From an uncultured SAR86 cluster bacterium (lineage in GTDB: Bacteria; Pseudomonadota; Gammaproteobacteria; Magnimaribacterales; D2472): DNA of 64,000 nucleotides. Made by a program: the position numbers and the translations under genes. Shown piece by piece: positions 7,330-15,848 of the stretch. The notes under the pieces are model-generated. The model did not search any database and was not told where the DNA came from. It worked only from the letters and a program-made list of their open reading frames with translations. Within the stretch, counting starts at the first letter, position 1. Each line of letters opens with the position of its first letter. The stretch is from contig CACHWY010000002.1 in NCBI GenBank assembly GCA_902583575.1, positions 124,001-188,000 of the forward strand, written 5' to 3'.

Positions 7330-9537
7330 TCAATCAGGTACTATAAACCCATTATCTATAGCTACATTTCTTAGTTTTTGAGCAGTGTTAAAATCAAATG
7401 GATATTGCAGTTTTCTTTGCATTGCCGGACTTGAAAGTTTCGTGAATTTATTTAATGTTTTCATGTCTTTTGATTCTTTTGGCAAGTGTTGCTTTAAAAA
7501 TTCATAAATAGCACTCCACTCATCATCAGTTATATCGGTACATAATTTCATGACATCAATCTCTGCGTTTTCTGAATTCAGTTCATCATTTTTTTCTTGC
7601 CTATTTTTTTCTTGTTTTTTTGTTATGAGATCATCTTTACTAATTATATTAATTTCATAGTCATGAGCTTTAAAACAATCCCAAGCTTCTCTTTTTCTAG
7701 CAAACATAGAAGGATTGGCGTGCCCATTTCTAAAATCTATATCAAGCAGTTTATCTCTAACAACTTTTGCTAAATCAATAATTTGGTTCAAAAGAGAGTC
7801 AGAAATTTTTTGAGCATTCCAAATCCTCTTTAAATCAAGTGTATAACCTAACTTATCTAATTTAAACAAAAGTAATGCAATCGTATATGTTGAAGTTTCA
7901 GCTTTTAATCCTCCACCTTCTTTATACCAATCACTTTTCAAGATAGCTGTATCAGTGGTTTTAAATAATATAGCTTTCGCTATAAGATCTTTGAAGAACA
8001 TAATTCCAAAATTATCAGGATTTTCATCCCACTCTTTTATTAATACCTCACCAATCTTTGCTAAATTTCCTTGAGCTCCAAGTTTCACTTCCCATGGTCG
8101 CATGCGCCATGTATTTTCATATTTAGCCATGTCAGTTTTCGTAAACATTTGCTTTTTAGGGTTTTCTGCTTGAAAATTTCTTGCTTTAGCAGGTGTTCTA
8201 AATGCTAATATCTTTGTTTGATATTGACCTCTAGCTCTTTCATAAAACCATCTAGTTTGCACAGCTATATCTTCACTTGCTGGTGCCCACAATGTCCTAC
8301 TTTGTTTTTCAATTTCCCTATGTAATGGATGATTGGATATCAAATCAGCGGCTTGAATGGCATTTTGTGAATTAGCATATCTCGCAACATTAGATTTGAT
8401 GATTTCTGAGTCCTCATCATTTTCTATTACTGTTAGTTTCATTTGAACATAAACCTTAGTTAGATCAATATTTCTAAAATCTATTCCCTGTTGCTTGCCT
8501 TTACTAAGCGGTGAAAAATATATCGCGGATGTGGTCTGTCCCCCATTAACTATTTGCATATTATTAAGTTTTTTAATTAATAATTTTCCGGATTTTTCCT
8601 CTAGCTCTATATTGGATGCTGTAACGGTAAGGCCATTATTATAAGCAAAAAAGTTTTCTGGATTTTGTAGTAAGGTACTTTTCATCCCTTGATTGACCTT
8701 ACCTCTAAATTGTAAGAAAGTTCTGACATTACTTTCAAGAAGTCTTTGACCAAAATTATCATATAAATCTCTTAGAACAGTACCTGGCATCACACAAATA
8801 TATGAGCTAATTTCGGATTCAGATATATTTGCAGGAAGCGTGGGAAGACCTCCCTCAGCACATAATTCAGAAAAATCAACATCACAAGGTTCAGACTCAG
8901 TTCCAGCATAAGTTAGATTTCTTATTCTTTTGAGATCCCATATTTCAAAAAAAGTTTCTTTTTCATGGATGTTATCAATTTTTAATTTACCTAATTTTAC
9001 TCTTTCACTTAAAAGATGGTCTGTAAAAATAATAACTCTAAATTTATGAGCTGCAGGCCTAAATCCTTCTTCTCCATCAATACCCAAATCACTTAAGTAC
9101 GAAGACATTTCTTTTGCTAGCTCTAATGCAGGATCGGAGGCATCGAGAGAGTCCAGAAACTTATCATCGTTAATATTTGATATAAATCTAGATGCCTGTT
9201 TTCCAAGTTTTTCAATCTCAGCCTTACTTATGGTTACCAAATCCTCATCGTTAGAGAATTTTGTTATTACGGCGGATAAAATTCTTTCAGTTTTATTCCA
9301 ATTCCAGCCATCAATTCTTATGCCTTTTCTTGAATTTACGTAAGGATCTTTTTGAATGTCATCATAAACGCCAGCTTCACATAAAAGCTCAGACATATCA
9401 TCAAAGAACTTTTCTTCATGGACTTCACCACTAACATCAGCAGCAACACGAACTAGATTAAGTAGATCTTTTTTAAATTCAACAAGTTCTAACTTTTCAT
9501 TGTTTTCTGAGGAATCTTTGTTACCTTTATCTGCCAT
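7330..9537 (-). CDS. AIPR (abortive infection phage resistance) family protein
   Basis: 735 aa. The central region, about residues 245-560, carries AIPR-family hallmarks: the block LQFRGKVNQGMKSTL (275-290), then ENFFAYNNGLTV, then QIVNGGQTTSAIY (328-340). The N-terminal third has the pattern RIDGWNWNKTERILSAVITKF, which resembles the restriction-fold (D...ExK-like) segment often seen before AIPR domains, but the catalytic set is not convincing. It lies 7 bp after the DUF4420 gene and upstream of the methyltransferase. AIPR proteins recur in abortive infection and Z1-linked defence operons. Their biochemical role is not well established. Confidence 0.88.
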   Translation of the reverse strand: MADKGNKDSSENNEKLELVEFKKDLLNLVRVAADVSGEVHEEKFFDDMSELLCEAGVYDDIQKDPYVNSRKGIRIDGWNWNKTERILSAVITKFSNDEDLVTISKAEIEKLGKQASRFISNINDDKFLDSLDASDPALELAKEMSSYLSDLGIDGEEGFRPAAHKFRVIIFTDHLLSERVKLGKLKIDNIHEKETFFEIWDLKRIRNLTYAGTESEPCDVDFSELCAEGGLPTLPANISESEISSYICVMPGTVLRDLYDNFGQRLLESNVRTFLQFRGKVNQGMKSTLLQNPENFFAYNNGLTVTASNIELEEKSGKLLIKKLNNMQIVNGGQTTSAIYFSPLSKGKQQGIDFRNIDLTKVYVQMKLTVIENDEDSEIIKSNVARYANSQNAIQAADLISNHPLHREIEKQSRTLWAPASEDIAVQTRWFYERARGQYQTKILAFRTPAKARNFQAENPKKQMFTKTDMAKYENTWRMRPWEVKLGAQGNLAKIGEVLIKEWDENPDNFGIMFFKDLIAKAILFKTTDTAILKSDWYKEGGGLKAETSTYTIALLLFKLDKLGYTLDLKRIWNAQKISDSLLNQIIDLAKVVRDKLLDIDFRNGHANPSMFARKREAWDCFKAHDYEINIISKDDLITKKQEKNRQEKNDELNSENAEIDVMKLCTDITDDEWSAIYEFLKQHLPKESKDMKTLNKFTKLSSPAMQRKLQYPFDFNTAQKLRNVAIDNGFIVPD

Positions 9538-9544
9538 AAAATAG

Positions 9545-10513
9545 CTAGCTTAATAGCTCCTCAAAATTTAACTCTGTAAGATATGACTTTAAGCTTGATG
9601 GGTTTAAAGAGTATTTCACCGTAGTAATAGCAGATGCAGTATTTTCCCCAGTTAACGATGGAAAGCCATCTTTAATCTCATATGTCTCCATGCCCAAAAA
9701 GTTAAATTTTTCCTCTAATTGGTCTTCAGATGCTTTCCCATATAAAGAGCTGGCTTTATTTAAAAATTTTGTTTTAGCATCGATATCGTCCTTGAGACTA
9801 ACTTCCATTGTGGTGTACATGTCTTGTAGTGAAAGAGCCATAGCATCATTTGAGATATTAATATGCAAGTGGACCAAAAATAACCTCTCGGTAATTTTAT
9901 GCAATTGATCTAAAGATGATATTTTAATTGAATTAGGATCTCCTGAAAGAGTAGTTTTAACTTCAAGTGCTGAATTATTGAAGGTAAAATCTTGTTTCTT
10001 TCCTTCTGGACCAATCCAAAATTTAATAGCATCAGCAGCATCCATAGATGGTTTTAGGATTTGTGTGAGCATATACAATTCTCCCCAAAAACCAAACCAC
10101 TCTGCCTTTGTCAGACCCTTTCTAGAGGGCTTTAAGAAATCAGCCCATGAAATTATTCTAGTTTTACATTCATCTAAAAATACATCGCCTTCAAATTTTG
10201 AGGAATTGTAAGCAACATCTTTAGCGACAATTGCAAATTTATCTCTTAATGATGGTTCAGTTAGAGTGCAAACAAGCATTGTTTCTCCATCAATAGAATC
10301 TTGGTCAATACTTATCTCTAATCCATTTAGTTTTGGGAGTTTTTTAATCGTATATTTTCCAGACTCTCTGATAAAGAACACTAATCTATCAGATAAATCC
10401 ATTGATACCCAAAACCTTTCATCTTTCTGATAAAGCCTTTGGCCATTTGGATATATAGGGGAGGTTATATGTTGCCATGGATCGTCATTAAAAAATTTTT
10501 CTATTTCACTCAT
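9545..10513 (-). CDS. DUF4420-type PD-(D/E)XK nuclease-like protein
   Basis: 322 aa. A restriction-endonuclease core is visible: Glu145 in a GFWGELYML helix, Asp175 (KKQDFTF), then Glu184 and Lys186 in SALEVKTTL, matching the D-(x)n-ExK arrangement. This order, with the conserved helix before the active site, is that of the DUF4420 PD-(D/E)XK family, which is regularly encoded next to Z1 proteins. The gene starts 2 bp after the Z1 stop and ends 7 bp before AIPR, so translation is probably coupled. It is likely the DNA-cutting component, with ATP-driven Z1 and MORC-like partners. The family name is recalled from gene context and motifs, not from a search. Confidence 0.85.
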   Translation of the reverse strand: MSEIEKFFNDDPWQHITSPIYPNGQRLYQKDERFWVSMDLSDRLVFFIRESGKYTIKKLPKLNGLEISIDQDSIDGETMLVCTLTEPSLRDKFAIVAKDVAYNSSKFEGDVFLDECKTRIISWADFLKPSRKGLTKAEWFGFWGELYMLTQILKPSMDAADAIKFWIGPEGKKQDFTFNNSALEVKTTLSGDPNSIKISSLDQLHKITERLFLVHLHINISNDAMALSLQDMYTTMEVSLKDDIDAKTKFLNKASSLYGKASEDQLEEKFNFLGMETYEIKDGFPSLTGENTASAITTVKYSLNPSSLKSYLTELNFEELLS

Positions 10514-10515
10514 AC

Positions 10516-13314
10516 TTATTCCTCAATAAATTCATCTTCCATATGAAATGGAAGTAGTTGCTGCCTGTATATCAGAGCGGTTTGATATGAAACCTTTGAA
10601 TCATTATTTAAAAGTCTCATTTGCTTGGATGAAAGATTTTGATCATTTTCTAAAATTGGAAAGGAAACTGACAGACCAACTGTAGGCAAATCAAATGGTA
10701 TATCGATTGATAAATTATCAACAGTCCAATCTTGACTTGAATAGGGCTCAACAATTGCTATAGAAAACATATATATAATCATTGCTGGAAAATCTCTTTC
10801 CGGAGATCTAATAAATTGGAAATTTTGGGCATTAGGTTTTTTTTCAATTATGTCTTCAATACCTTCTTTTGAAATAAAGATTTTTTCATCCGTTCCAGAG
10901 CCGGCTTCGGCAGAAGGGAAGAATAATAACGAGCCATTAGATTTAAAATTACGTTTTTGGAGATTAATTTTGTGACCACAAAAATTATAATCTTTGAGCA
11001 TTTCTTTATCTTCATCTGGTCTATGTTCTGCCCATCTGAGCTTTCTATCTGAGCTCTCAATACTTTTAACTAAAACTTTAAAATTAGGTAAGTTATTCTG
11101 TTCCATAGTTTTAATATGATTAATAAGGGCCTCATTACCCAAATCATCTTCCTTTAATTTCATCTCTTCCATGTATTCAATAATATCTTTATATGAAACA
11201 CCTTCTACCAACAATGAGCCATTATCTTTATTAATATTTACATCTTTATTGGCTGTAATCTTTTTATAAAAACGTTCAGTTAACTCAAGATTGTCTTTAT
11301 TGATATCTTTTTTATTAAAGAATCTATGTCTTCTTTGTCTTTGTCCCCACATATCAATAGAGATAATTGAATTTTCAGCAGTTTCCATTTTGTTTCTGGC
11401 AGTTACTATTAAGGATCCTTGGTGGTCTCTAACTTTCAAACCAAATTCTTTTGGTGTTTTCTCTTGCAAGCTCATTATCTCTAGCTCTTCATATAACTCA
11501 TTTATAGCTTCAGCAATAAATGTATACCATTCATTTGATTCTATTGTTAAGTAGACTTTGCATAGATCTTCGTAATTAGGCCTATATCCAAACCATCTGC
11601 ACATTTGCGTTAAAGTATCATAGGCTTTGGAATTTCTTGCAAAATATGAAACTGATAAACCTTCAAGGGTAAGGCCTCGAGATAACTTATGGCCACCAAT
11701 TACTATAGCTGAAAGCCCATCTGGATAGATTGAATAATCTAAAACCTGCTTTGATTGAGTATTTATTCCATATACCTTAATTTTATTAATAGCTTTTCTT
11801 AAAGTCTTAAGGATATCTTCAAATGTTTCTTCTACATCAAATTTTGATGTAAAAGTTTTATGCAAGCTTCTTATTGTTGAATTTGCAAGAGCATCATCTG
11901 TTGAATAGCCTATGATATTTTCAATTGAATTTCTAAGCTCTTTTAGATAGTCCTTAATCATAGGCACTAACTGTGCTTGAAGTGCATTTAGGTGAGTGAT
12001 ATTTATCATCATCGTTTTGTGTTTTTTTTCATCTCTACGAAAGTCTCTAAGACTACAAGAAATAATAAAAGCTCTGATACTATCTTTCATGCTCAATGAC
12101 AGAGGCCCAACACTTGTCATGCTGTTATGTTTTACAGGAATCATATCTTCATTATCGTCAATGATAACCACAGGATTAATTTTTTCGTAATCCTGATTTT
12201 CAAAATAAAAGTTTTGGCCCAGATAATTATCAGGCACTGGCACTCTAATCATGAAATCACTTGGAAAAAGGTCATCTCCATACATCTCATCTGTAGTTTC
12301 TGGGTTAATAAAAATATTAGCAAAAGGAGTTGCGGTATATGCAACGTAGGTTGATCTATTAAAGAGTCCTATTATTTGTCTTATGTACTTGTTAGTAGCA
12401 GTTATGTCATCTCTATGTGCTTGTGTATTCACTGAGGCAAAATCAGCTTCATCATCTATAAATAAAAGGGGTAAATCTAGTTTTTTCCCATCTTCAGGGT
12501 TTAATATATGTTTTGTTTTGATCCATTCATAAAGATTTTTAAGGATTGAAGTATTTTTTTTAACAGTAAAAATAATTGGATCACTAAGACTATTTAGAGC
12601 TATTCCAAGAGTATTAGCTGTATTTCTATTGAAGTCACTAATAGTAGATGTCACTGTAGCTACATCTTGAGATCTATACTTGCCAACACCAATTCTACTT
12701 TGGATAGCTAAATTAGCTCTAATTATATGAGTTGACTCTCTTCCAATAACACCCTCATCAACTCTTTCTTGAGTTTGCTTTCTTAAGTCATTCATATGAC
12801 CGCCAAGCAGTATTATTATTTTATAACCTGCATCCATGGCTTTATTAATTAGACCTAGGTAATTTTGAGTTTTACCTGATTGAACATTACCCATAACAAG
12901 ACCTTTTCTAGCCCATGAACCTCCAATCCTAGGATCACCAGAATAATCTAAAATATTGTCTATTATCCTTTCATTTTCTTCTATTATTTTTTCAGCTCTT
13001 TGTTGATCATTTGCTAAATAATCTCTGAAGGCTTTCCAATAAGTCCATTCAATGTCAGTTTTAGCATTATCAAGCCATCTTTTTACATCTGGATTACCAA
13101 GAGTGGTTCCTTTATGTTGTAAATCAATTGTAAATTGAGAGTGAATAGTAAATATAACGTGTTCTCTTTCCTCAGGGGTAAGAGGGTTAGGTAATACAGG
13201 TTCACATATTCTAATCACCTCCTCAATTTTTTGAGGATCAATTGGTTCATTGAGATCAAATCTATCTAATAGCAAGCTTCTAATTGAATTAATAAAGTTT
13301 CTCAGGTGTTCCAC
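10516..13314 (-). CDS. Z1-domain ATPase/helicase-like defence protein
   Basis: 932 aa. A Walker A loop, GNVQSGKT, is at residues 142-149, and a DEAD-type Walker B, LLFIDDEAD, is at about 283-291. Later helicase-like motifs follow in GGHKLSRGLTLEGL and QMCRWFGYR, the latter with arginines in the position of superfamily 2 motif VI. These are the features of Z1 proteins, proposed as superfamily-2-like ATPases linked to MORC/MutL-type restriction systems. The start is GTG at 13312-13314, preceded by AAGGAG 9 bp upstream and overlapping the ATPase gene by 13 bp. It is the largest protein of the operon and probably the motor that couples target recognition to cleavage. Confidence 0.92.
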   Translation of the reverse strand: MEHLRNFINSIRSLLLDRFDLNEPIDPQKIEEVIRICEPVLPNPLTPEEREHVIFTIHSQFTIDLQHKGTTLGNPDVKRWLDNAKTDIEWTYWKAFRDYLANDQQRAEKIIEENERIIDNILDYSGDPRIGGSWARKGLVMGNVQSGKTQNYLGLINKAMDAGYKIIILLGGHMNDLRKQTQERVDEGVIGRESTHIIRANLAIQSRIGVGKYRSQDVATVTSTISDFNRNTANTLGIALNSLSDPIIFTVKKNTSILKNLYEWIKTKHILNPEDGKKLDLPLLFIDDEADFASVNTQAHRDDITATNKYIRQIIGLFNRSTYVAYTATPFANIFINPETTDEMYGDDLFPSDFMIRVPVPDNYLGQNFYFENQDYEKINPVVIIDDNEDMIPVKHNSMTSVGPLSLSMKDSIRAFIISCSLRDFRRDEKKHKTMMINITHLNALQAQLVPMIKDYLKELRNSIENIIGYSTDDALANSTIRSLHKTFTSKFDVEETFEDILKTLRKAINKIKVYGINTQSKQVLDYSIYPDGLSAIVIGGHKLSRGLTLEGLSVSYFARNSKAYDTLTQMCRWFGYRPNYEDLCKVYLTIESNEWYTFIAEAINELYEELEIMSLQEKTPKEFGLKVRDHQGSLIVTARNKMETAENSIISIDMWGQRQRRHRFFNKKDINKDNLELTERFYKKITANKDVNINKDNGSLLVEGVSYKDIIEYMEEMKLKEDDLGNEALINHIKTMEQNNLPNFKVLVKSIESSDRKLRWAEHRPDEDKEMLKDYNFCGHKINLQKRNFKSNGSLLFFPSAEAGSGTDEKIFISKEGIEDIIEKKPNAQNFQFIRSPERDFPAMIIYMFSIAIVEPYSSQDWTVDNLSIDIPFDLPTVGLSVSFPILENDQNLSSKQMRLLNNDSKVSYQTALIYRQQLLPFHMEDEFIEE

Positions 13315-14669
13315 TTCATCAACTCCTTTATTTCCTTCAATTGTTCTTGTGAAAATTCAAAAATTGCATCTTCTTGCTTAATAGATTTTGGATCCGAAGA
13401 TACCTTAGTATGAATATGATTTATTGGAAGATTTTTAGCTAGATTTTTTAAATATTCTTTTAAATTTGAAGTATTTTTTTTAGGTGTTTCTTTTGCAATC
13501 TTAATTAATTCATTATTTTTTGTATCAATTTGATAGATGATATTTTTGTCTCTTGTCTCTATGATTTTCCAATATTTATTAGCTTCTTCTTTTTTACCTC
13601 TGAAATTATATGTACGTTTTGATTTTTTAATTGGTTGCTGGATAAGATTCTTTAAACGATTCTTAATTTTTTGTGGGAGTTGAAGTGAAGATTTTTTCAC
13701 ATCTGTTGACCATTCATCATCAAGCCCTGAAGGTATATTAATTTCAATTCTTGCAAGCTTTCCTAACTGATAAGTTCTTGATAAACCCATCCAACCGCCT
13801 GCAATTATTAATCTATTCTCTCTATAAATATAAAGACCTTGCCCTTTATAAATCTCTTCCATGCCACCGATATTATCAATTTCAGATTGAGTTAAATTAC
13901 TATGATGTGGAAGAGTATGAGATTTAATTTGTAATTTACCGCCCTTTACAAATGTCTCATCTGTTGGGCCTTCTTGATATCCTTTCTTTGTTGTTAAAAA
14001 GGGATCTACTGGTTCAACCTTAAGTTTTTGAACATAGATATTTATTTTATTAGGCCCTTGTAAAAATTTATGGAAATGTAGAGCTAAATATTTACCAAGC
14101 TCAACCATACTTGTTTCTATTGAGGTTTTGCTATCGTTGTGATCAGTTTCCTCAAATTTTTTTATTTTTTCCCAAATCAATTGAGTTCCCACTCCCTTAA
14201 TTAAGTCTTTGTCTAAATGATCTAAATCTTTAATATCTTTTTCATTAAGCTCTCTGAGACACCAGGCATTCTTTTCTTCTATTTCATCAATATCCCAACA
14301 TGCGCCTGCTAACTTTTTACCCTTTTTTTTTGATATTACTGTTAATTTTCTTGCGTGAGAAAAGCTAGCTGTTTTCATTCCAGAGCCAAAACGACCCAAA
14401 TCTCCTGCTTCTCGTTTTTCATTTGGATCTTTACAGCCAATTCTCATATTTTGAATTAGTTCCTCAGGCTCCATTCCAATACCATTATCAACGATACTTA
14501 AAAAAGGATTATCAGTTTCGGAAGGGCAGGTAATACTAATTTTGGTTGCTTTTGCTGTAATAGAATTATCAATAATATCGGCAATTGCGGAATTAAAATC
14601 ATAACCAATTCTCATTAAAGTTTTAATATGAGATTTTGGCTCGGGACTCATATCATTTCTATAACGCAT
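13302..14669 (-). CDS. GHKL (MORC/MutL-like) ATPase of the Z1 defence operon
   Basis: 455 aa. The Bergerat ATP-binding fold is at the N-terminus: N-box ADIIDNS (30-36), G1 box IVDNGIGM (59-66) and G2 box GRFGSGMKTASF (92-103). The position of the usual general-base Glu, four residues before Asn35, is occupied by Asp31. This substitution resembles, as I recall, other bacterial MORC-like members. Residues 190-350 resemble the S5 transducer region, and the C-terminus is basic and helical. It precedes Z1 with a 13-bp overlap. In the known families the GHKL ATPase dimerises on ATP binding and clamps DNA. MutL mismatch repair itself is unlikely because the C-terminal MutL domain is absent. Confidence 0.9.
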   Translation of the reverse strand: MRYRNDMSPEPKSHIKTLMRIGYDFNSAIADIIDNSITAKATKISITCPSETDNPFLSIVDNGIGMEPEELIQNMRIGCKDPNEKREAGDLGRFGSGMKTASFSHARKLTVISKKKGKKLAGACWDIDEIEEKNAWCLRELNEKDIKDLDHLDKDLIKGVGTQLIWEKIKKFEETDHNDSKTSIETSMVELGKYLALHFHKFLQGPNKINIYVQKLKVEPVDPFLTTKKGYQEGPTDETFVKGGKLQIKSHTLPHHSNLTQSEIDNIGGMEEIYKGQGLYIYRENRLIIAGGWMGLSRTYQLGKLARIEINIPSGLDDEWSTDVKKSSLQLPQKIKNRLKNLIQQPIKKSKRTYNFRGKKEEANKYWKIIETRDKNIIYQIDTKNNELIKIAKETPKKNTSNLKEYLKNLAKNLPINHIHTKVSSDPKSIKQEDAIFEFSQEQLKEIKELMKWNT

Positions 14670-14677
14670 ATCGAACC

Positions 14678-15010
14678 CTAATAATATTTAGAAATATCTG
14701 CATCCCAAAATTTACAAACCTTGTCGAAGGCAAAATTTTCTCTTATCTCAAGACCATCACTTGTAGCAGATTTGTAACATATATCTATAATAATTTCTGG
14801 ATTGTATTCTTTTGAAATTGCAAGAAGATAGTCTTCAAGAGTTAAATTTTCTTCAAAAAATTCAACAATGAAGGAATTAAAAGATTTTTTATCGATTTTA
14901 CCAATCTCACTATTTATTAATTTATAGGCAGTTTCTAATTCAATTTTAGAAATAATTCCGTCTTGCGCAGCAACACATGCGACTAATTTAATAATCTCTT
15001 TAACATTCAT
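14678..15010 (-). CDS. small TerB-like protein heading the Z1 operon
   Basis: 110 aa, ATG at 15008-15010, 8 bp upstream of the GHKL ATPase gene and therefore the first gene of the leftward operon. It contains two related halves: VACVAAQDGIISKIELETAYKL (near 11-32) and a second, YKSATSDGLEIRENFAFDKV (near 82-101). Each is a helix, an Asp-Gly turn and acidic residues, as in TerB-like folds. The same architecture appears in the 156-aa and 182-aa proteins of the neighbouring cassette, which suggests a shared sensor or adaptor across both gene blocks. No enzyme motif is visible. The assignment is by pattern only. Confidence 0.68.
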   Translation of the reverse strand: MNVKEIIKLVACVAAQDGIISKIELETAYKLINSEIGKIDKKSFNSFIVEFFEENLTLEDYLLAISKEYNPEIIIDICYKSATSDGLEIRENFAFDKVCKFWDADISKYY

Positions 15011-15076
15011 CTGATCACTATAATAATATGAATATGATCTTTTTTAAAACCTATGTTTATAAGTTAGAATAAATTT

Positions 15077-15607
15077 ATGATAGATCTAAAATTTTTTGAT
15101 TTAATAAAAAATCTTGATGAAGATCACAAACAAAACTTAATTTGGTTTTGGGAGAATAAGTCAAGAAATATGAAATGGTCAGATATAAGAGATTCATCTG
15201 AGACTAATAAGAATTTTGCAAAGGTCTTAAAAGGAATATATAGGCCCGCAGGTAAAGATTATGTATTAGCCATTAAGAACCTTATTGGAAGTCAATATAA
15301 CTCACGAGAAAGCTTAGGTGTATTTGAAGATGATAGGGGTGGTTGGTATTTTGAATATCCTCCTGAGGTAAATCCACAGGGCTACGAGGCTACCAATAAT
15401 GGGCCCTTAATAAGATCAAGCTCAATGCTTTATCCTGTTGGTTTTATATACCAAATACAAAAAAAACCAAAAACGGTAATTTATAAAATTTATGGACCAT
15501 GTTTGGTTAGATATCAAGGTCAAACCGATATATTTCAGCTTTATGGATTTAACGAGAATGCAGAGGTTCGTTTTCTAAACGCAGATAATCTTAAGAAACT
15601 TTCATAA
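15077..15607 (+). CDS. putative SRA/YDG-like modified-DNA-binding protein
   Basis: 176 aa with no signal or membrane segment. Residues about 50-145 follow the pattern LKGIYRPAG, then a Tyr-rich segment GGWYFEYPPE, then a polar turn and strands ending in VIYKIYGPCLVRYQG. This resembles the N-terminal domains of McrA/HNH-type restriction enzymes that bind modified bases or phosphorothioate DNA. There is no HNH or nuclease motif, so the protein would be a reader alone or would act with a partner. It is divergent from the TerB-headed Z1 operon (starts 66 bp apart), so shared regulation is likely. The similarity is remote and recalled from memory. A stand-alone hypothetical protein is the alternative. 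Confidence 0.5.
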   Translation: MIDLKFFDLIKNLDEDHKQNLIWFWENKSRNMKWSDIRDSSETNKNFAKVLKGIYRPAGKDYVLAIKNLIGSQYNSRESLGVFEDDRGGWYFEYPPEVNPQGYEATNNGPLIRSSSMLYPVGFIYQIQKKPKTVIYKIYGPCLVRYQGQTDIFQLYGFNENAEVRFLNADNLKKLS

Positions 15608-15728
15608 CCAAGGCCTTGATTAAAGTTAAAAACTTACTATTCATTCTTTTGATATTTTTATAATCCTAACTTAATATTAATATATATGTTGTGCAATTGA
15701 TGGTGAATAGTACTTTTCTAGTTTGTAA

Positions 15729-15803
15729 TGGCTCCTCAGGTTGGGATCGAACCAACGACCAATTGATTAACAGTCAACTGCTCTACCGCTGAGCTACTGA
15801 GGA
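15729..15803 (-). tRNA. tRNA-Asn (GTT)
   Basis: The minus strand folds as a full cloverleaf. The acceptor stem is TCCTCAG/CTGAGGA, with discriminator G and an encoded CCA. The anticodon stem is GTTGA/TCAAT around the loop CTGTTAA, giving anticodon GTT. The T-arm holds GGTTCGATCCC. Its 3' end faces the defence island, the orientation in which tRNA-targeting integrases insert. No repeat of this end was found at the far side. The 120 bp between the SRA-like gene and this tRNA hold nothing else I can identify. Confidence 0.97.
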
Positions 15804-15848
15804 ACGCTAATAGCAGAGCATTATAAGTAATTTTTTATATATAAGTAA

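Larger units (their letters stand above)
543..15607. other. candidate defence island beside tRNA-Asn
   Basis: This stretch holds only accessory genes: TerB-like proteins, an M48 peptidase, a voltage-gated channel, a HEPN protein, a cytosine-5 methyltransferase, AIPR, DUF4420 nuclease, Z1 ATPase, MORC-like ATPase and a putative modified-base reader. It lies between arsC and the tRNA-Asn/uvrB housekeeping region. No integrase, transposase or obvious tRNA-derived direct repeat is visible, so how it arrived is unknown. The boundaries are my reading of gene content, not of repeats. Confidence 0.75.

Noticed and set aside
13302-14669. GHKL gene as mismatch-repair mutL
   Set aside because: The ATPase half fits, but the MutL C-terminal dimerisation/endonuclease domain is missing and the operon partners are Z1, DUF4420 and AIPR.
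1-15803. CRISPR array, transposase or integrase in the accessory region
   Set aside because: No regularly spaced repeats and no protein with transposase or integrase motifs were seen on either strand.
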